A stretch of 64,000 nt of DNA from Paracoccaceae bacterium (GCA_958296035.1 OY282431.1:3022037-3086036), one strand, 5' to 3'; counted from the stretch's first letter, positions 27,908 to 38,726 are shown. Notes: generated by a model from the letters alone, not told the origin. Made by a program: numbers and translations.

Positions 27908-28773
27908 CGATGAAACCTTACAGCGGATTCTGCACATGCCTGTGAAATGCGGTTCAATGGTCCGACAAGGCCAAGAACACAACACCATTGCCCCTGTTGG
28001 CAGGTCAGCTTGAACTGGCCAATCTTCATTGGACAGTTTCAGTATCAGGTTCAGGTTTCTGGTTGCACAGTCAAACGCAACACTCATATTGTCCAAGCAA
28101 ACTAGTGCCGGGAAATTGATTGGAGCAATTAGAGTATTGCCGGATAGCTATGTGGCCAAACTTCCGAAAGGCTGAGCCGTGGAGGCGTCCGGCGGCACAT
28201 CGCCGATCAGTGAGCACACCACATAGAGCCAAGTTTTAGGCATAGCCAAGAAATGACCCGCAATCTTGGAGGAGGCAAAGTAAGCATTCAGGGATAGAAT
28301 GGCCGTTGGAGGGACTCTGACGCGGTTCCACCCGGAAATGATCACTTCCCACCACAAGACCGGAAGTACTAGGCCAAATGACCCCGGGGGAACCGCGAAG
28401 ATGAAGGCATTCATTTCCTATTCACACGAGGACAAAGCAGCCCTCAAGCGGCTGCATACACATTTAGCTGTGCTTCGCCAGGAAGGGCGAATTGATGCTT
28501 GGTTTGATCATAAAACCTTGGCAGGCGAATTGATTGATGCCGAAATCACTAAGAAACTCGATTCCGCCAAACTAATCTTATTGCTGGTCAGTCCAGATTT
28601 TCTTGCCTCTGACTACTGCGGAAAGGAAATGAAGCGAGCGCTGGGGCGCCATCACTCTGGCCAGGCCAATGTTGTTCCCATTATCTTGGAGCCCTGCGAT
28701 TGGCATAACATGGACCTCAAGAATCTCAAGGCAATTCCCAAAGACGGCGTGCCGATCAGCCAATGGCCAAACG
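27908..28773 (+). repeat. Direct repeat, copy 1: IS4 fragment plus 5' part of the TIR gene
   Basis: Matches 58857-59725 closely and in the same orientation, from CGATGAAACC to CAATGGCCAAAC. The first bases are a leftover of an IS4-type transposase 5' region, read on the minus strand, which is more complete in copy 2. The two copies lie about 31 kb apart and bracket most of the island. Confidence 0.85.
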
Positions 28774-29354
28774 AGAATAGCGCTTTCCTTGATGTAGTAC
28801 AGGAGTTGCGGCGAGTCTTGGAGGCAGTAGAAGCACCGCGTGCCGACGACCAAGGATTGACAACAGGCCTGGAAGCCTTTGTCCAGCCGAAGGGCCACCG
28901 CCATCCCGTGAATAAGGGTTTCCGCGTGAAGAGGGAATTCGACAGCATTGACCGTAGCGATTTCGGGGACAAGGCCTTTGGCGTCATCCGGGACTACTTC
29001 GAGAGCGCCATCAAGGAAGTTGATGCGACAGTGTGCGCGAGCGGGCGCTTCCGTTTGATGTCAGAAACCAGCTTCACGTGCACGATCGCCGACGAATTGA
29101 TTTCGGACGATATCGCACACATAACGGTCTCTAGGGGTGACCCCTTAGTGGGTGACGACATAATTTATGTGTTCGCGGAGAACGCCCCGCCTGGCACAGC
29201 ACATGGCAGTCTTACGGTCGAAGACGACGGATATGAACTCTATCTTGAGTCGTTGTTTGGTATTTCGGGGCACAACGAAAGGTTCACTCCGGAGGAACTT
29301 GCCGAGCGATTGTGGAAACATTTATTCGAACAGGTGGAAGCTGCCAGTATCTGA
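28401..29354 (+). CDS. TIR-domain protein with uncharacterised C-terminal domain
   Basis: A 317-residue protein. Residues 1-140 form a TIR domain: it opens with MKAFISYSHED, has a hydrophobic strand LILLLVSPDF, and then LASDYCGKEMKRAL, where Glu76 sits at the position of the catalytic Glu of NAD-cleaving TIR proteins. Residues about 165-317 form a separate strand-rich domain that I do not recognise; it may sense the trigger or a ligand. The start at 28401 is chosen because the TIR fold begins there; the frame is open 34 codons upstream. No close partner gene follows. By its position it is probably an antiviral NAD-depleting effector; this is inference. A damaged second copy lies at 59350. Confidence 0.78.
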   Translation: MKAFISYSHEDKAALKRLHTHLAVLRQEGRIDAWFDHKTLAGELIDAEITKKLDSAKLILLLVSPDFLASDYCGKEMKRALGRHHSGQANVVPIILEPCDWHNMDLKNLKAIPKDGVPISQWPNENSAFLDVVQELRRVLEAVEAPRADDQGLTTGLEAFVQPKGHRHPVNKGFRVKREFDSIDRSDFGDKAFGVIRDYFESAIKEVDATVCASGRFRLMSETSFTCTIADELISDDIAHITVSRGDPLVGDDIIYVFAENAPPGTAHGSLTVEDDGYELYLESLFGISGHNERFTPEELAERLWKHLFEQVEAASI

Positions 29355-30134
29355 TGTGATTCGTTTTAGGCGCAACAACTATGGACACCGCTTCGAGAAT
29401 TAGGTGCTGACCAAGGGGTAACGTCTCGAAACCGGCGAAGCAATCGGGTGTGTTTCTTCCATCATGAAATATTTCACCTGAACGACCTGTAGATGGTAGT
29501 TGTGTAAGATCTCCAGTCTGTTGGTGGTATGGCCTCGGTCAGCCCCTTTAATGGCGTTTCATTGAACCGCTGTTCTGTTGTGTTTTCGTCTAGGAAAGCA
29601 ACCGCTGGATTGCGTTCCATCGCAGGATCTGACTGACTTGCGATTACAACAATCTAAACAGCGACACTCCTGATGACGACACATTTGAACCAACATCCCG
29701 CCATTTGCACTGGCCTGAGGCCTTGCGCCGTGGCGTTGTTAATCGCGGCTACGCTGTGTCGTGGATCTAGAAGAGAAGGCCGAGAACGGGAACTCCTGCG
29801 AACTTGAGAAGAGCTATGCCCAGTCGGTGCCAGCGGCTGGTCCTGTTATGCTGTAAGACCTTCCAAACATCACGAGAGAAGGCGGCTCCATAGGACGTGC
29901 GAGAGCGGACCAACCCTCCTACCGGTCCAGCTATTCGCAGAGACGGATCATGGCATTGTGGGGCCAGTGCTATTGTCCGAGTGGTTTCGACAGGTGTTTA
30001 TCAGGCTAATCCGTATTGTCTGGAACAGTTCTATACGCGCTGCTCCTGAAGTGTTTGAAGGGCTGTTAGCGCACGCTATAACCGGTAGCACGCTTTCAGC
30101 GTGAATATGACAACGGTGTCCGCTGTCGAAATCG
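29355..30134. other. About 0.8 kb without a gene
   Basis: No frame of useful length and no recognisable remnant. Confidence 0.5.
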
Positions 30135-30578
30135 GTGGCTAGTATTCACGTCTTCTGGCTGCGGAGCGTCTCGTGCCAGTCTTATGCATTGTGCGGCAGC
30201 AGACGCTGCACGCGGACAAGACTGATGGCAAGAACGGCGGCGGCATTGCCGGTGTCATCATTATCGAAGCCGCATAGGATTTGCTGTGATACCAGTTCTT
30301 CAATCCAGGGCGGCAGTTGCGAGGCAAAGCTGGCCATTACTGCGACTCGCTGCGTGCTGCTCTCCGGGAGAAGGGCATTGGACCTTGCATTCGGCCGGGG
30401 TTTGCATCGGCAAGATAAGATTGCGCATGACAAGGTGCTCTACAAGTCCTGTCACCGCATTGAGAACAGCCTTGCGCGGCTGAAGGCCTGGCGCCGCATA
30501 GCGATGCTCTATGATCGTTGCCTGAGGCTGTTCCATTCAGCCTGTACATTGGCGAGTATCGTCATGTTCTGGATGTGA
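30135..30578 (+). pseudogene. IS5-family transposase remnant (C-terminal part)
   Basis: The end of the open frame reads YKSCHRIENSLARLKAWRRI followed by AMLYDRC and a hydrophobic tail ending FWM. This is the conserved C-terminus of IS427/IS5-type transposases, including the catalytic Glu region (R-I-E-N). The upstream part is frameshifted and lacks the first two Asp motifs. Not functional. Confidence 0.75.
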
Positions 30579-30712
30579 TGCTTGCATCCGGGAGCGTCTG
30601 ATCTGGTCACATTGTTAGAGAACTCCAACTTGTGTGCTGAATGGTATCGGCGGATTGACTTTGCGGTGATGGACAACAAGAGCTCCGGGAAAGCGTTGAA
30701 TCGGCCTGTCTG

Positions 30713-31822
30713 CTAGCCGGAAGAGATACTCTTGAGTGACCTGGTACCCGCATTCCGGTATCTGAACCGGCCCCTTGTCCCTGCGAAAGGTCTGATGCTC
30801 ACGATACGAAATGCAATTCTGTCGGTATATACCCTGTGAGGCGTTATGCATCGTTAGCGAGTCCTGACCCTGGACAAGCTAAAATCCTTCCCGGTATTCC
30901 CAGAGGAAGTTGCTAAAACCTCCTGCCGACTGATAGCCAACACCAATTCAAGATGCCTCTTCCAGAAATTGACTTCAAGAAGATCAGGCTCCATGGCGGT
31001 AGCCGCCATATGGACTTCGAGGAACTTTGCTCGCAGTTGGCGCGCCTTGAAGTCTGCCCGAACGGCTCGGAATTCATCCGGAAGGGCGCTGGCGGCGACG
31101 GTGGTGTCGAGTGCTTCATTAGACTACGCAATGGAAGTGAGCGGGGCTGGCAGGCCAAGTACGTGTTCAAATGGGACCACCTGACCACACAGCTCGACTC
31201 GTCCATGAATGCCATGATCGACAAACACCCCCGAATGGATAAGATCACAATCTGCCTTCCTTTCGACCTTCCGGATTCCCGGCCAGCAAGAGGGAAGAGT
31301 GCCAGGCAAAAGTGGGTGAGGTGGAAGGCAAAATGGGAAACCCGTGCTGCAGCAGAGCAGCGCACTCTCTCAATTATCCTCTGGGACCAAAGTCATCTGC
31401 TGAGCCTACTTGCTACTGATACGCCGCAATACGTGGGTCAACTGTTCTACTGGTTCGGTAAAACGCGCCTGACATCCGATTGGTTCTGGGCAAACTTCAA
31501 GAAGGCTTGTGCAGCACTGGGCTCGCGCTATACGCCGGAGACCAACGTTGAACTATCGCTCCGACAGCAGTTCCTGGCCTTTGCCCGAGATCCATTCCTG
31601 GAAAATACAGTACGGAAATGGTCGCAGGACTTGTCAGGACGGAGCAATGACGTGCTTTGTGCTCTTGAGAGTGCAAACGTGAACAACGTCGTCATGCCCC
31701 GGGTCAAGGCCCTCAAAGGTTCTCTTGAAACGCTTCGTGCGGCTTTCCAGCGGCAGATTCCAGGCCCAGACAGTGACTTGCCCCTAACGAGATGGAAGGA
31801 AGAATTAACTGCCTGTCGCAAT
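30713..31822 (+). repeat. Direct repeat, copy 1: promoter region and 5' third of the nuclease-STAND gene
   Basis: Closely matches 38835-39105 plus 40638-41480, which is the same unit interrupted by IS copy B. Homology starts at CTAGCCGGAAGAG and ends abruptly inside a codon run encoding TACRN. Beyond that point this copy joins unrelated DNA. Confidence 0.88.
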
Positions 31823-31882
31823 TTCGGTCGCCAATTTCACGCCGTATCCTTGGCCAATTGTTCTGACCGATTCTTGATGTAA
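30953..31882 (+). pseudogene. Truncated nuclease-STAND protein (N-terminal nuclease only)
   Basis: A 309-residue open frame whose first about 290 residues match the N-terminus of the large gene at 40561-45180. It has the PD-(D/E)XK-type core with FIRKGAGGDGGVE and GWQAKYVF, followed by the helical linker. The P-loop NTPase and sensor regions are missing because recombination joined it, after TACRN, to the 3' end of an unrelated minus-strand gene; the last 20 residues are junk. It preserves the original N-terminus (MPLPEIDFKKIRLHGG) that the other copy lost to the IS. It could be an orphan nuclease domain if expressed, but is more likely a relic. Confidence 0.8.
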
Positions 31883-32139
31883 CCAAAGCCAACAAGTGCC
31901 AGTAATCCAAACACGACACCGAGGATGGTAAGCGAGATTGAAATGGCATCTAGACGCCCCAACGACAACGCCGCTTCCAATGCGTCGTTGTTTCTTGGGT
32001 AATACACATCCAGGCCCAAATATTGCCGGAGAGGAATTGGAAAAGTTGATGTCCATAAGAGCAATCCGAATACGTTGATCAACCCCAACACCATGTTGAT
32101 GTAGAATACGGGACTTGTTAGCCAAGTTGGGAAGTTCAC
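31837..32139 (-). CDS. Small membrane protein, 3' end probably truncated
   Basis: A 100-residue protein with two membrane helices (about residues 12-32 and 68-88). A GTG start has GAGG just upstream. The last coding residues (IKNRSEQLAKDTA) look like the beginning of a longer cytosolic tail that runs into the duplication breakpoint at 31822, so the natural C-terminus is probably lost. Similar two-helix proteins with a long helical tail are common as unknown genes in mobile islands. Function not known. Confidence 0.6.
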   Translation of the reverse strand: MNFPTWLTSPVFYINMVLGLINVFGLLLWTSTFPIPLRQYLGLDVYYPRNNDALEAALSLGRLDAISISLTILGVVFGLLALVGFGYIKNRSEQLAKDTA

Positions 32140-32184
32140 TCTACCTCGGTCCTCTTACTGGTGTGCATCTATCACTTTGCACCG

Positions 32185-32607
32185 TTACATTCGGGCAGCA
32201 TAGAACCTCTCTGCATACACAGCCCACCTGAACAGTCTCGCCTCCCTGCGGTTTTGCTCGGCAAATGAACGCCCAATCACCGCTTTCCATTCGGAAACTG
32301 AATAATCTACCGAATGCTGCAGTCGACGTCCCCTCAATCTGTCAATAAGGCCCGCCACTGATATCAGCCACAAGAACGACGTCTTTGTGAAGTCAAGAGT
32401 CCAGTTGAAATACTCGAACTGACCCCTTTTGGTGTTGTCCGTCTCATGGTTATCGCTAATAACATGTAACTCCCTGACCATCGGTACTGCTTGCAAGACC
32501 TTGTCTAGAAACATGGTGCTCGCCCGCCTCCGGGAATTGCGGTCGGCAAGAGCCTTTAGCGGAGGTCGGAAAATCAGATCGCCAATTGAAAGGAGACACC
32601 GGAACAC
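32185..32607 (-). CDS. Hypothetical protein, island-associated
   Basis: A 140-residue frame, basic, with one mildly hydrophobic segment (SFLWLISVAGLI) and a C-terminus rich in Arg and aromatic residues. It lies 45 bp upstream of, and on the same strand as, the small membrane protein, so the two may form a short operon. No recognisable family. It may be a fragment. Confidence 0.5.
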   Translation of the reverse strand: MFRCLLSIGDLIFRPPLKALADRNSRRRASTMFLDKVLQAVPMVRELHVISDNHETDNTKRGQFEYFNWTLDFTKTSFLWLISVAGLIDRLRGRRLQHSVDYSVSEWKAVIGRSFAEQNRREARLFRWAVYAERFYAARM

Positions 32608-33140
32608 ATGCTGCCAATCCCTCTGTCGGCGAGGATCTCATTCTTTGTGGTTAAATCACCAACACAGGATGAGGAAACCCTGAATACGGCAACTTTCCTT
32701 GAAATATACAATTGGCGTTTTCAGGTTGCCTGTAATTACAATCGTCGATTTCGCCCGTAGCAGTATCAGCAACCGTTGCTTCGCACCGAATTTGGCCGAC
32801 AGAACGTCGTCTGCCCTTCTGTCCTTCGGGCATAGGTCAAGGACGCGGTGAATCGACTTACCGCGCCTCTATACATGATGCGGTCGAGATCCATGCCAGC
32901 GGCAGGTGATGTGCGGCATTGTGCTTTTGTCGGGAATGCTCCTCAACATATTCGCTCTTGGGCAGGTCAAATCATTTGCCTGTCCCGGGTGCATTCCCGT
33001 TTTTCCGTGACTGTCCGCCCGGAGTGTGTGACAAGACCTGACGGGTGTGGAACTTCTTGTCACGGGCTCTGTCACAATCCTTCTGAAGTGGTACGATAAT
33101 GGCCATGTATGGGGCAAATAATGGCTGAACATGTCAATCT
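32608..33140. other. Intergenic region upstream of the NACHT gene
   Basis: No supported gene. It should contain divergent promoters for the minus-strand pair and the large plus-strand NTPase gene; no consensus box stands out. Confidence 0.45.
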
Positions 33141-36100
33141 GTGTCATCAATTCAGAAGGGCACCCAAGCGGCCCCCGCGATTGGCGAAACCATCTCCCGT
33201 GAGGCGTATATGCACAACTTTGTAGAACTCGGGCGACGATTTTCGGTGATGACCGGGAAAGATCTCAAGGACCCTGAAGTGCTGGCTGCACTCGACGAAT
33301 TCGGGATCGGAGCATCGCTGGAATGGCATGATCTTCTGGAGTTTGACCGCTTGGTTCTCTTGGCAGAAGCAGGTTCAGGAAAGACAGTTGAATTTCGTGC
33401 CCGGAAGAGGCGTTTGGTCGAGCAAGGAAAGGCTGCCTTTTTTGTCAGGCTCGAATTGCTACAGGACGGCCTAGAGAAAAGTCTTGAAAGCTCCGCTGAT
33501 CTGGATCGGTATGACGCCTGGAGGCAGAACGGCAAAGAGCCAGCCTGGTTTTTTCTGGATGCACTGGATGAATTGAAGCTCTCGAACACAAAGCTCGACG
33601 CCGCACTCATTCAACTTTCACACAAGTTAGATGACCACTCCGATCGCGCGAAAGTTCTCATCTCCTGCAGAGCGAGCGACTTGGGGGTTGGCGACTTGGG
33701 CCGCTTTGCAGACCTGTTGCCCAAGCGCAGAGTTGACCAGGACCAGGGAGGCAATTCCGATGTGAAGACAGTCATCATGCATCCGCTTAACAACAAACAG
33801 ATATGTGTATTTGCCAGTCAATTGTATCCGGATGATGCAGATGCTTTCCTCGGCGAAGTTTCCACCCAAGATGCCTGGGGATTTGCACGGCGACCACTGG
33901 ATCTGAAACTTTTGATGGCGAGTTGGAGGCGAGTTGGAAAATTCGGAACGAGGCGCTGTCAGCAGGAGGAAAACGTAAGAATCAGGCTGGTCGACGAGGA
34001 CACTTATCGAGCAGACAGCGGAGTTCTTTCCGACCAGCAGAAAAGGCAGGGATCCGAAAGTCTCGCCCTGGCGCTGAAGTTGACCCGGACCGGAACTCTT
34101 TGCTCACCGAACCAATTCAAAGTACAGGAATTGCCGAGCGGAATTCTCGAGCCGGCGGATGTCCTTGCAGATTGGACCGAGGCTGGGCGTCGGGCATTGC
34201 TCCGCACAGGTGTTTTCGACCCGGCCACGTCTGGCCGCGTTCGGTTTCATCACGCGACGGTCCGGGAATACCTGGCAGCGTGCAGGCTGCGGAAGCTGCG
34301 CGAGAAAGGAATGTCAATAAAGGCGCTGTTCCGCCTGTTATTCACCGAAAAATATCAACAAGCTGTTGTCTTCCCTTCAATGCGGGAAATCGCCACCTGG
34401 CTGGCAATATGGGACACCGATGTGTGCAAGGAGTTGATCAAGCGTGAACCTGAAGCGCTATTGTCACTTGGAGATCCGGAATCCCTGATCCTGCCAACGC
34501 GGTGTAGGCTCGTGCGCGAATTTGCGAACCGCTATGGTGATCGCGGATTGACCGACTTGGGCATTCCGATTGACAAAGTGCGCAGCATTGCCTGTCCAGA
34601 ACTGGGACATGTTATCCGGGAGTGTTGGGACAAGAACCCTGTAAATCCTGTTGTTCGCGAGTTTCTGACCCGGTTGATTCGTTTTGGGCAGGTCAAATGC
34701 TGCTCCGATTTGGTACTGGCGGTGGCGACCGACCCCGACGAAAATCCACGCCTTCGCATTGATGCGATTTTGGCAATGCTCGGCTGCGGAATGAGCGAGA
34801 AGGTCAAGGAACTGGCGGATGACATGGTGTCGCCTACATCTACATCCGATTGGCCCGCTCAAGTTGTCCACGGCATATCCAAACATCTGTTTCCAGACTT
34901 CATTAATGCAGATGGTCTGGTTTTCCTGATGGAAAAGACAACCAAGCCTCAAAGCACACGACCAGGAGGCTTAAAACGAAATGTCGAGCAAATTGTGGAT
35001 GGAATTGAACCGGGATCGAAGATGGCATCGTCTCTGAGGGACGGCATCGCAGATCTCATCTGGCGGGGACGCAGCAAGGCGAATGGTCCTGTCGGCTTGT
35101 CCAGTAATTTTAGTTACTTCTCACCTGCGCTTGCCAAGCTCTGCGTCCGTCAACTGGCAACATTCGGTAGCGAGCGTCAGTTGGAACCAATACGGGCGTC
35201 GGTTATCGCCTCGATGTTCAGCAAGGATCAGAATCTTCCCCTACACCATGTCAGCGTGCTACGAGAGTATTTCCTGAATGCGGATACACTTCGACGGGAA
35301 GGCTTCTGGGCCCAGCTTGACCTAATGGACGATGCTGTTCCGGTTGCCGATGACCGGGTTCGTTTCCATAAAGTAAATCACTACGGACTTGTCGGGCCTG
35401 TGGGTGAGTCGGACAGGAAATGGCTCTGGGGTGCTCTTTCAGATGAGGAACGGCCGGACCGGCGCGGAGTTGCTCTTTGCGCCCTGATTTCACTGCGGCA
35501 GGACGGAATCAAGGACCAGTCCGAACTTGAAGAGATCCGGGCCTGCATAAACGGGGATTCTGGCCTTACCGCAACCTTGGAAAAACTGGTTGCCCCGCCA
35601 CCGCCGCCCGTGGAGCAAGGTGATACGGCCAAGCAAGAGGCAAGGCGGCGGAGGCTTCAGCAAGAAGGGCAGGCCACCGAACAGGAACTGCAGCGAGGCC
35701 TGCAGGCTGTTACGCCTGATCCCTTTTCACCCGACAACCGGGAAACGACGCTACTTGGACTGTACAAATGGCTCTGCAGGAAGCAGAACGCTGAGCCTGG
35801 ACATTGGGATAGTGATGCAATTGCTTTGTCGTTCGGCCAAGACATAGCGGGCCGCGCCGGTGAGGCCTTGAACATGTACTGGAGGTCAAAGCCTCCTGTG
35901 CTTTGGTCGTGCAAGCTTCCCGAGGAAGGAGACCAATCTCCTTATCTTGAAACGATTGGTCTTCTTGGCGTCAAAGAAGAGGCTTCGAACGCTAACTGGC
36001 CAGATTCCCTTTCGCCGGAAGATGCCCGCAAAGCAGTGGCCTACGCGACTTTGGAGTTGGGTAAGTTTCCGCAGTTCTTCAGAGAACTGGCAGAGACGCA

Positions 36101-37460
36101 TCGACACGAAGTCAAGGAAGTTATCGGCGGCGAGATGTGCGCCGAATTGCGTCAGGGCGCCAACTATGACCACCTTCCGATCTTTGAGAATCTGGCCAAT
36201 GCCGATCAAGAAATTAAACAGTTATTTGTTCCACGGCTTCTGGTGGCGCTGGGGTTATGGCCGCAAACAGTTGGCAAGAACTTGGCTCAACGGTGGTCTG
36301 CCCATCTTGTGCGGATTCTAGCCGTGCTGACGGAGGCAACGAGCCAAGACCAAAAGGAGAGGAGGAGAGTTGCACAGAATTGTCAAGAAAGATTCAGACA
36401 GGATCCTACCGGCCTCCTGGCGCCCACCTGGTTGAAAGGAATGTTCATGTCTGACGCCGGTATGGGTGCCCGCGCACTGATCAAGCAACTGGAAGCTGCG
36501 GATCCTCACAAGGACGGAGACTACGCAATCAGGGCGTTTGCCAGCATTTGTGGTTGGGATAGCTCGCTGGTATTCGAGAAGAATGAATTTGCTGGTCAAG
36601 CGACCGATCTCGGATTGTTGGTATCGGAAGCCTTCCGCTGGGTACGTCCCGAAGACGATGTCTTTCATGAAGGAGTTTACGCGTTTGACGATCGCGACCG
36701 AGCGGAATTTGTCCGCCTTCGACTTCTGGATTTGCTGTGCGACTTGCCTGGTCCAGAAGCAAATCTTGCGATGGTAAAACTTGCGCGTGACAAGAGTGTT
36801 GGATTGCTGTCGGATCGACTGAAGGTACTGGCCAGGCAAAACGCTGCAAAGGAAGCAGAATTCACTGCATTTAGCCCATGGGAGGTTGTTCAACTTGAAA
36901 AACGTTACGAAGCACCGCCCACCGACCGGGATGGATTGTTTCAAGTCATGGTGGACAGACTGGAAGATCTCCAGCATGAATTCACACATGGCGATTTGTC
37001 CGACCGGCGAACAGTCCAGAACATTTCGCGTGAAGCCGAATTGCAACGAACCCTGGCTAGCCGACTAAGGGACCGTGCCAACGGTGCATACAGGGTTACA
37101 AGAGAGGAAGAGGTTGCTGATAGCAAACGCATAGATATCCGGTTGCATAGCACCAATGGCAATCACAAGGCAGTGATCGAGGTGAAGATCGCTGAGAGAT
37201 GGTCGCTGAATAAGCTTGAATGGGCCCTCGAGAATCAGCTTGTTGGACAATACCTCATGGACGACAACTGCAGGGCCGGCTGTTTGTTGTTGACTCGTCA
37301 TGTCCCCGAAAGATGCTGGGTTCATTCCGAAAGCAAAAGGTGCTTCAATTTTACTGAGATGGTCGAATACCTGAATAATCGCGCCTTGCAGATAGACGAA
37401 CAGAAGGCGGGCACGATCAGAGTAAAGGTCTTCGGACTGGACCTGACTGACCCCGGGTGA
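33141..37460 (+). CDS. NACHT-type NTPase with C-terminal PD-(D/E)XK-like nuclease
   Basis: A 1439-residue intact protein. Near residue 75 is a P-loop (AEAGSGKT) and near residue 137 a Walker B (FFLDALDELK), followed by the basic sensor ISCRASD and, near 367, VRFHHATVREYLAA. These are the hallmarks of NACHT/STAND NTPases. A long helical-repeat region (about 400-1290) probably acts as sensor. The last 140 residues look like a nuclease of the PD-(D/E)XK fold: SREAELQ, then an Asp in KRIDIRL, then AVIEVKIA with the E-x-K pair. The start is GTG at 33141; ATG at 33210 is possible; neither has a clear ribosome site. By analogy with Avs-type sensors it may detect a phage protein, oligomerise and cut DNA. 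The target is unknown. Confidence 0.8.
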   Translation: MSSIQKGTQAAPAIGETISREAYMHNFVELGRRFSVMTGKDLKDPEVLAALDEFGIGASLEWHDLLEFDRLVLLAEAGSGKTVEFRARKRRLVEQGKAAFFVRLELLQDGLEKSLESSADLDRYDAWRQNGKEPAWFFLDALDELKLSNTKLDAALIQLSHKLDDHSDRAKVLISCRASDLGVGDLGRFADLLPKRRVDQDQGGNSDVKTVIMHPLNNKQICVFASQLYPDDADAFLGEVSTQDAWGFARRPLDLKLLMASWRRVGKFGTRRCQQEENVRIRLVDEDTYRADSGVLSDQQKRQGSESLALALKLTRTGTLCSPNQFKVQELPSGILEPADVLADWTEAGRRALLRTGVFDPATSGRVRFHHATVREYLAACRLRKLREKGMSIKALFRLLFTEKYQQAVVFPSMREIATWLAIWDTDVCKELIKREPEALLSLGDPESLILPTRCRLVREFANRYGDRGLTDLGIPIDKVRSIACPELGHVIRECWDKNPVNPVVREFLTRLIRFGQVKCCSDLVLAVATDPDENPRLRIDAILAMLGCGMSEKVKELADDMVSPTSTSDWPAQVVHGISKHLFPDFINADGLVFLMEKTTKPQSTRPGGLKRNVEQIVDGIEPGSKMASSLRDGIADLIWRGRSKANGPVGLSSNFSYFSPALAKLCVRQLATFGSERQLEPIRASVIASMFSKDQNLPLHHVSVLREYFLNADTLRREGFWAQLDLMDDAVPVADDRVRFHKVNHYGLVGPVGESDRKWLWGALSDEERPDRRGVALCALISLRQDGIKDQSELEEIRACINGDSGLTATLEKLVAPPPPPVEQGDTAKQEARRRRLQQEGQATEQELQRGLQAVTPDPFSPDNRETTLLGLYKWLCRKQNAEPGHWDSDAIALSFGQDIAGRAGEALNMYWRSKPPVLWSCKLPEEGDQSPYLETIGLLGVKEEASNANWPDSLSPEDARKAVAYATLELGKFPQFFRELAETHRHEVKEVIGGEMCAELRQGANYDHLPIFENLANADQEIKQLFVPRLLVALGLWPQTVGKNLAQRWSAHLVRILAVLTEATSQDQKERRRVAQNCQERFRQDPTGLLAPTWLKGMFMSDAGMGARALIKQLEAADPHKDGDYAIRAFASICGWDSSLVFEKNEFAGQATDLGLLVSEAFRWVRPEDDVFHEGVYAFDDRDRAEFVRLRLLDLLCDLPGPEANLAMVKLARDKSVGLLSDRLKVLARQNAAKEAEFTAFSPWEVVQLEKRYEAPPTDRDGLFQVMVDRLEDLQHEFTHGDLSDRRTVQNISREAELQRTLASRLRDRANGAYRVTREEEVADSKRIDIRLHSTNGNHKAVIEVKIAERWSLNKLEWALENQLVGQYLMDDNCRAGCLLLTRHVPERCWVHSESKRCFNFTEMVEYLNNRALQIDEQKAGTIRVKVFGLDLTDPG

Positions 37461-37762
37461 TTGTGCAGTGTACTCGCTGAGCTCGGCCTTGTACATTTAT
37501 GCAGCGTAGCTAACCCGGATTTCTCACTAGCTTTCTGTGGATCTGGTGACAGCCATTTTCGGCGTGTCAAATTTGATGGAAAAGGCGCGCCGATTGCCAC
37601 CTGCTTCGCAGGGGGCTGTCTGGCTCCCGAATTCAATCGTTGGCAGGCCAGTTTGGCCCTTATCGGTACCCGCCGGACGACACGCTCCCAATCCAGCTCA
37701 TACCTCCCCCTCGGGGCCAGTCTCCCCGCAGCAACCGGATGACCGCAAAACGGGGCGGCCGG
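37461..37762. other. No gene seen after the NACHT gene
   Basis: Only a short gap up to the IS1380 remnant. No terminator hairpin recognised. Confidence 0.45.
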
Positions 37763-38726
37763 TCAGGTCTCCCCAGGCAATCCTCCCGCAGACCGACGTT
37801 GCCGCCCGCCACGCCGCACCGCCGCCCTGAATACATCCTGCCGCGGAAACACCTCCGGAAACTCCAGCCACACACGCCGCACCGTCACCTTGACATAGGC
37901 CGCCAGCTTCAACAGACGCGTGCGGATGGTTTCGATACTCGCCACAGCCGTCCCCTCTGGACCGACCTCTCTCAGAACCTCGATCAGCTTGCCGGCGAAG
38001 ATCGAAAAGGACATGCGCATCTGGTTGGCGCACATCGTGTGGAATGACGTGCGGTCACACAACAGCGACAACTGGATGCCCTTCATGACCTTCGCCGCCT
38101 GACCGCGCCCGCAGTACAACTCCTCGTACAGACGCCGCCGGTCAATCTCCTGCCAGCTCGGACTGGTGACCACAAAACGGGACTTCCGACCCCGCGCTCC
38201 CGGCAGCCATTCCGCCTTGGCCACCACACGCCGCGTGCGGCTCCAGCTCTTGCACGTCCGGTAACGCAGATACCATGTAGCCAACCTTGCAACGCCGCCT
38301 CGACCTGGCAAGCGTCTTCTCTATGGGACGCTCCAGCCGGTTGAGCGTGCTCGGCAAGGCCAGGGCAGGCCCGCGGTCTTGCTCCCGATACCGCTTCCTG
38401 CCGTCCACATCGGGGCCGTCGCAAGCCACTGCCAGAGCCAGGTCATGGCGCATACGCTGAGGGTCATTGATATCCTCACAACCCAGCGCCAGCGCCATCA
38501 CGCGCCGGGAGACCAGGGTCTTGACGGGATATGCGGTGCGCGACTTGCTGCGGTGGTCGGTAAAGCACTCGGCCAGCCGATCCGTAATGTTGAAGACCCT
38601 GTTGGCCTCGCGCAGGATCAGCAGGCCGCCATCGGAGGTCATGGGACCGGTGCTAAAGGAGGCCACCACCTGGCGCCCCGGGAGGGGCTGGAAAGTGAGC
38701 AGGGAAGGATCACGGCCTGTGCTCAT
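37763..38726 (-). pseudogene. IS1380-family transposase, frameshifted and internally deleted
   Basis: The 5' part (38142-38726) gives the family's opening (MTSDGGLLILREANRV, DRLAECFTDHR, ALALGCEDINDPQRMRHD) as far as STLNRLE. The 3' part, in another frame (37763-38311), gives SWSRTRRVVAKAEWLPG, RFVVTSP, LYEELYCGRGQAAKVMKG and DRTSFHTMCANQMRM. The middle, about 150 residues including catalytic Asp motifs, is missing and the frame shifts near 38250. Dead element. Confidence 0.88.
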
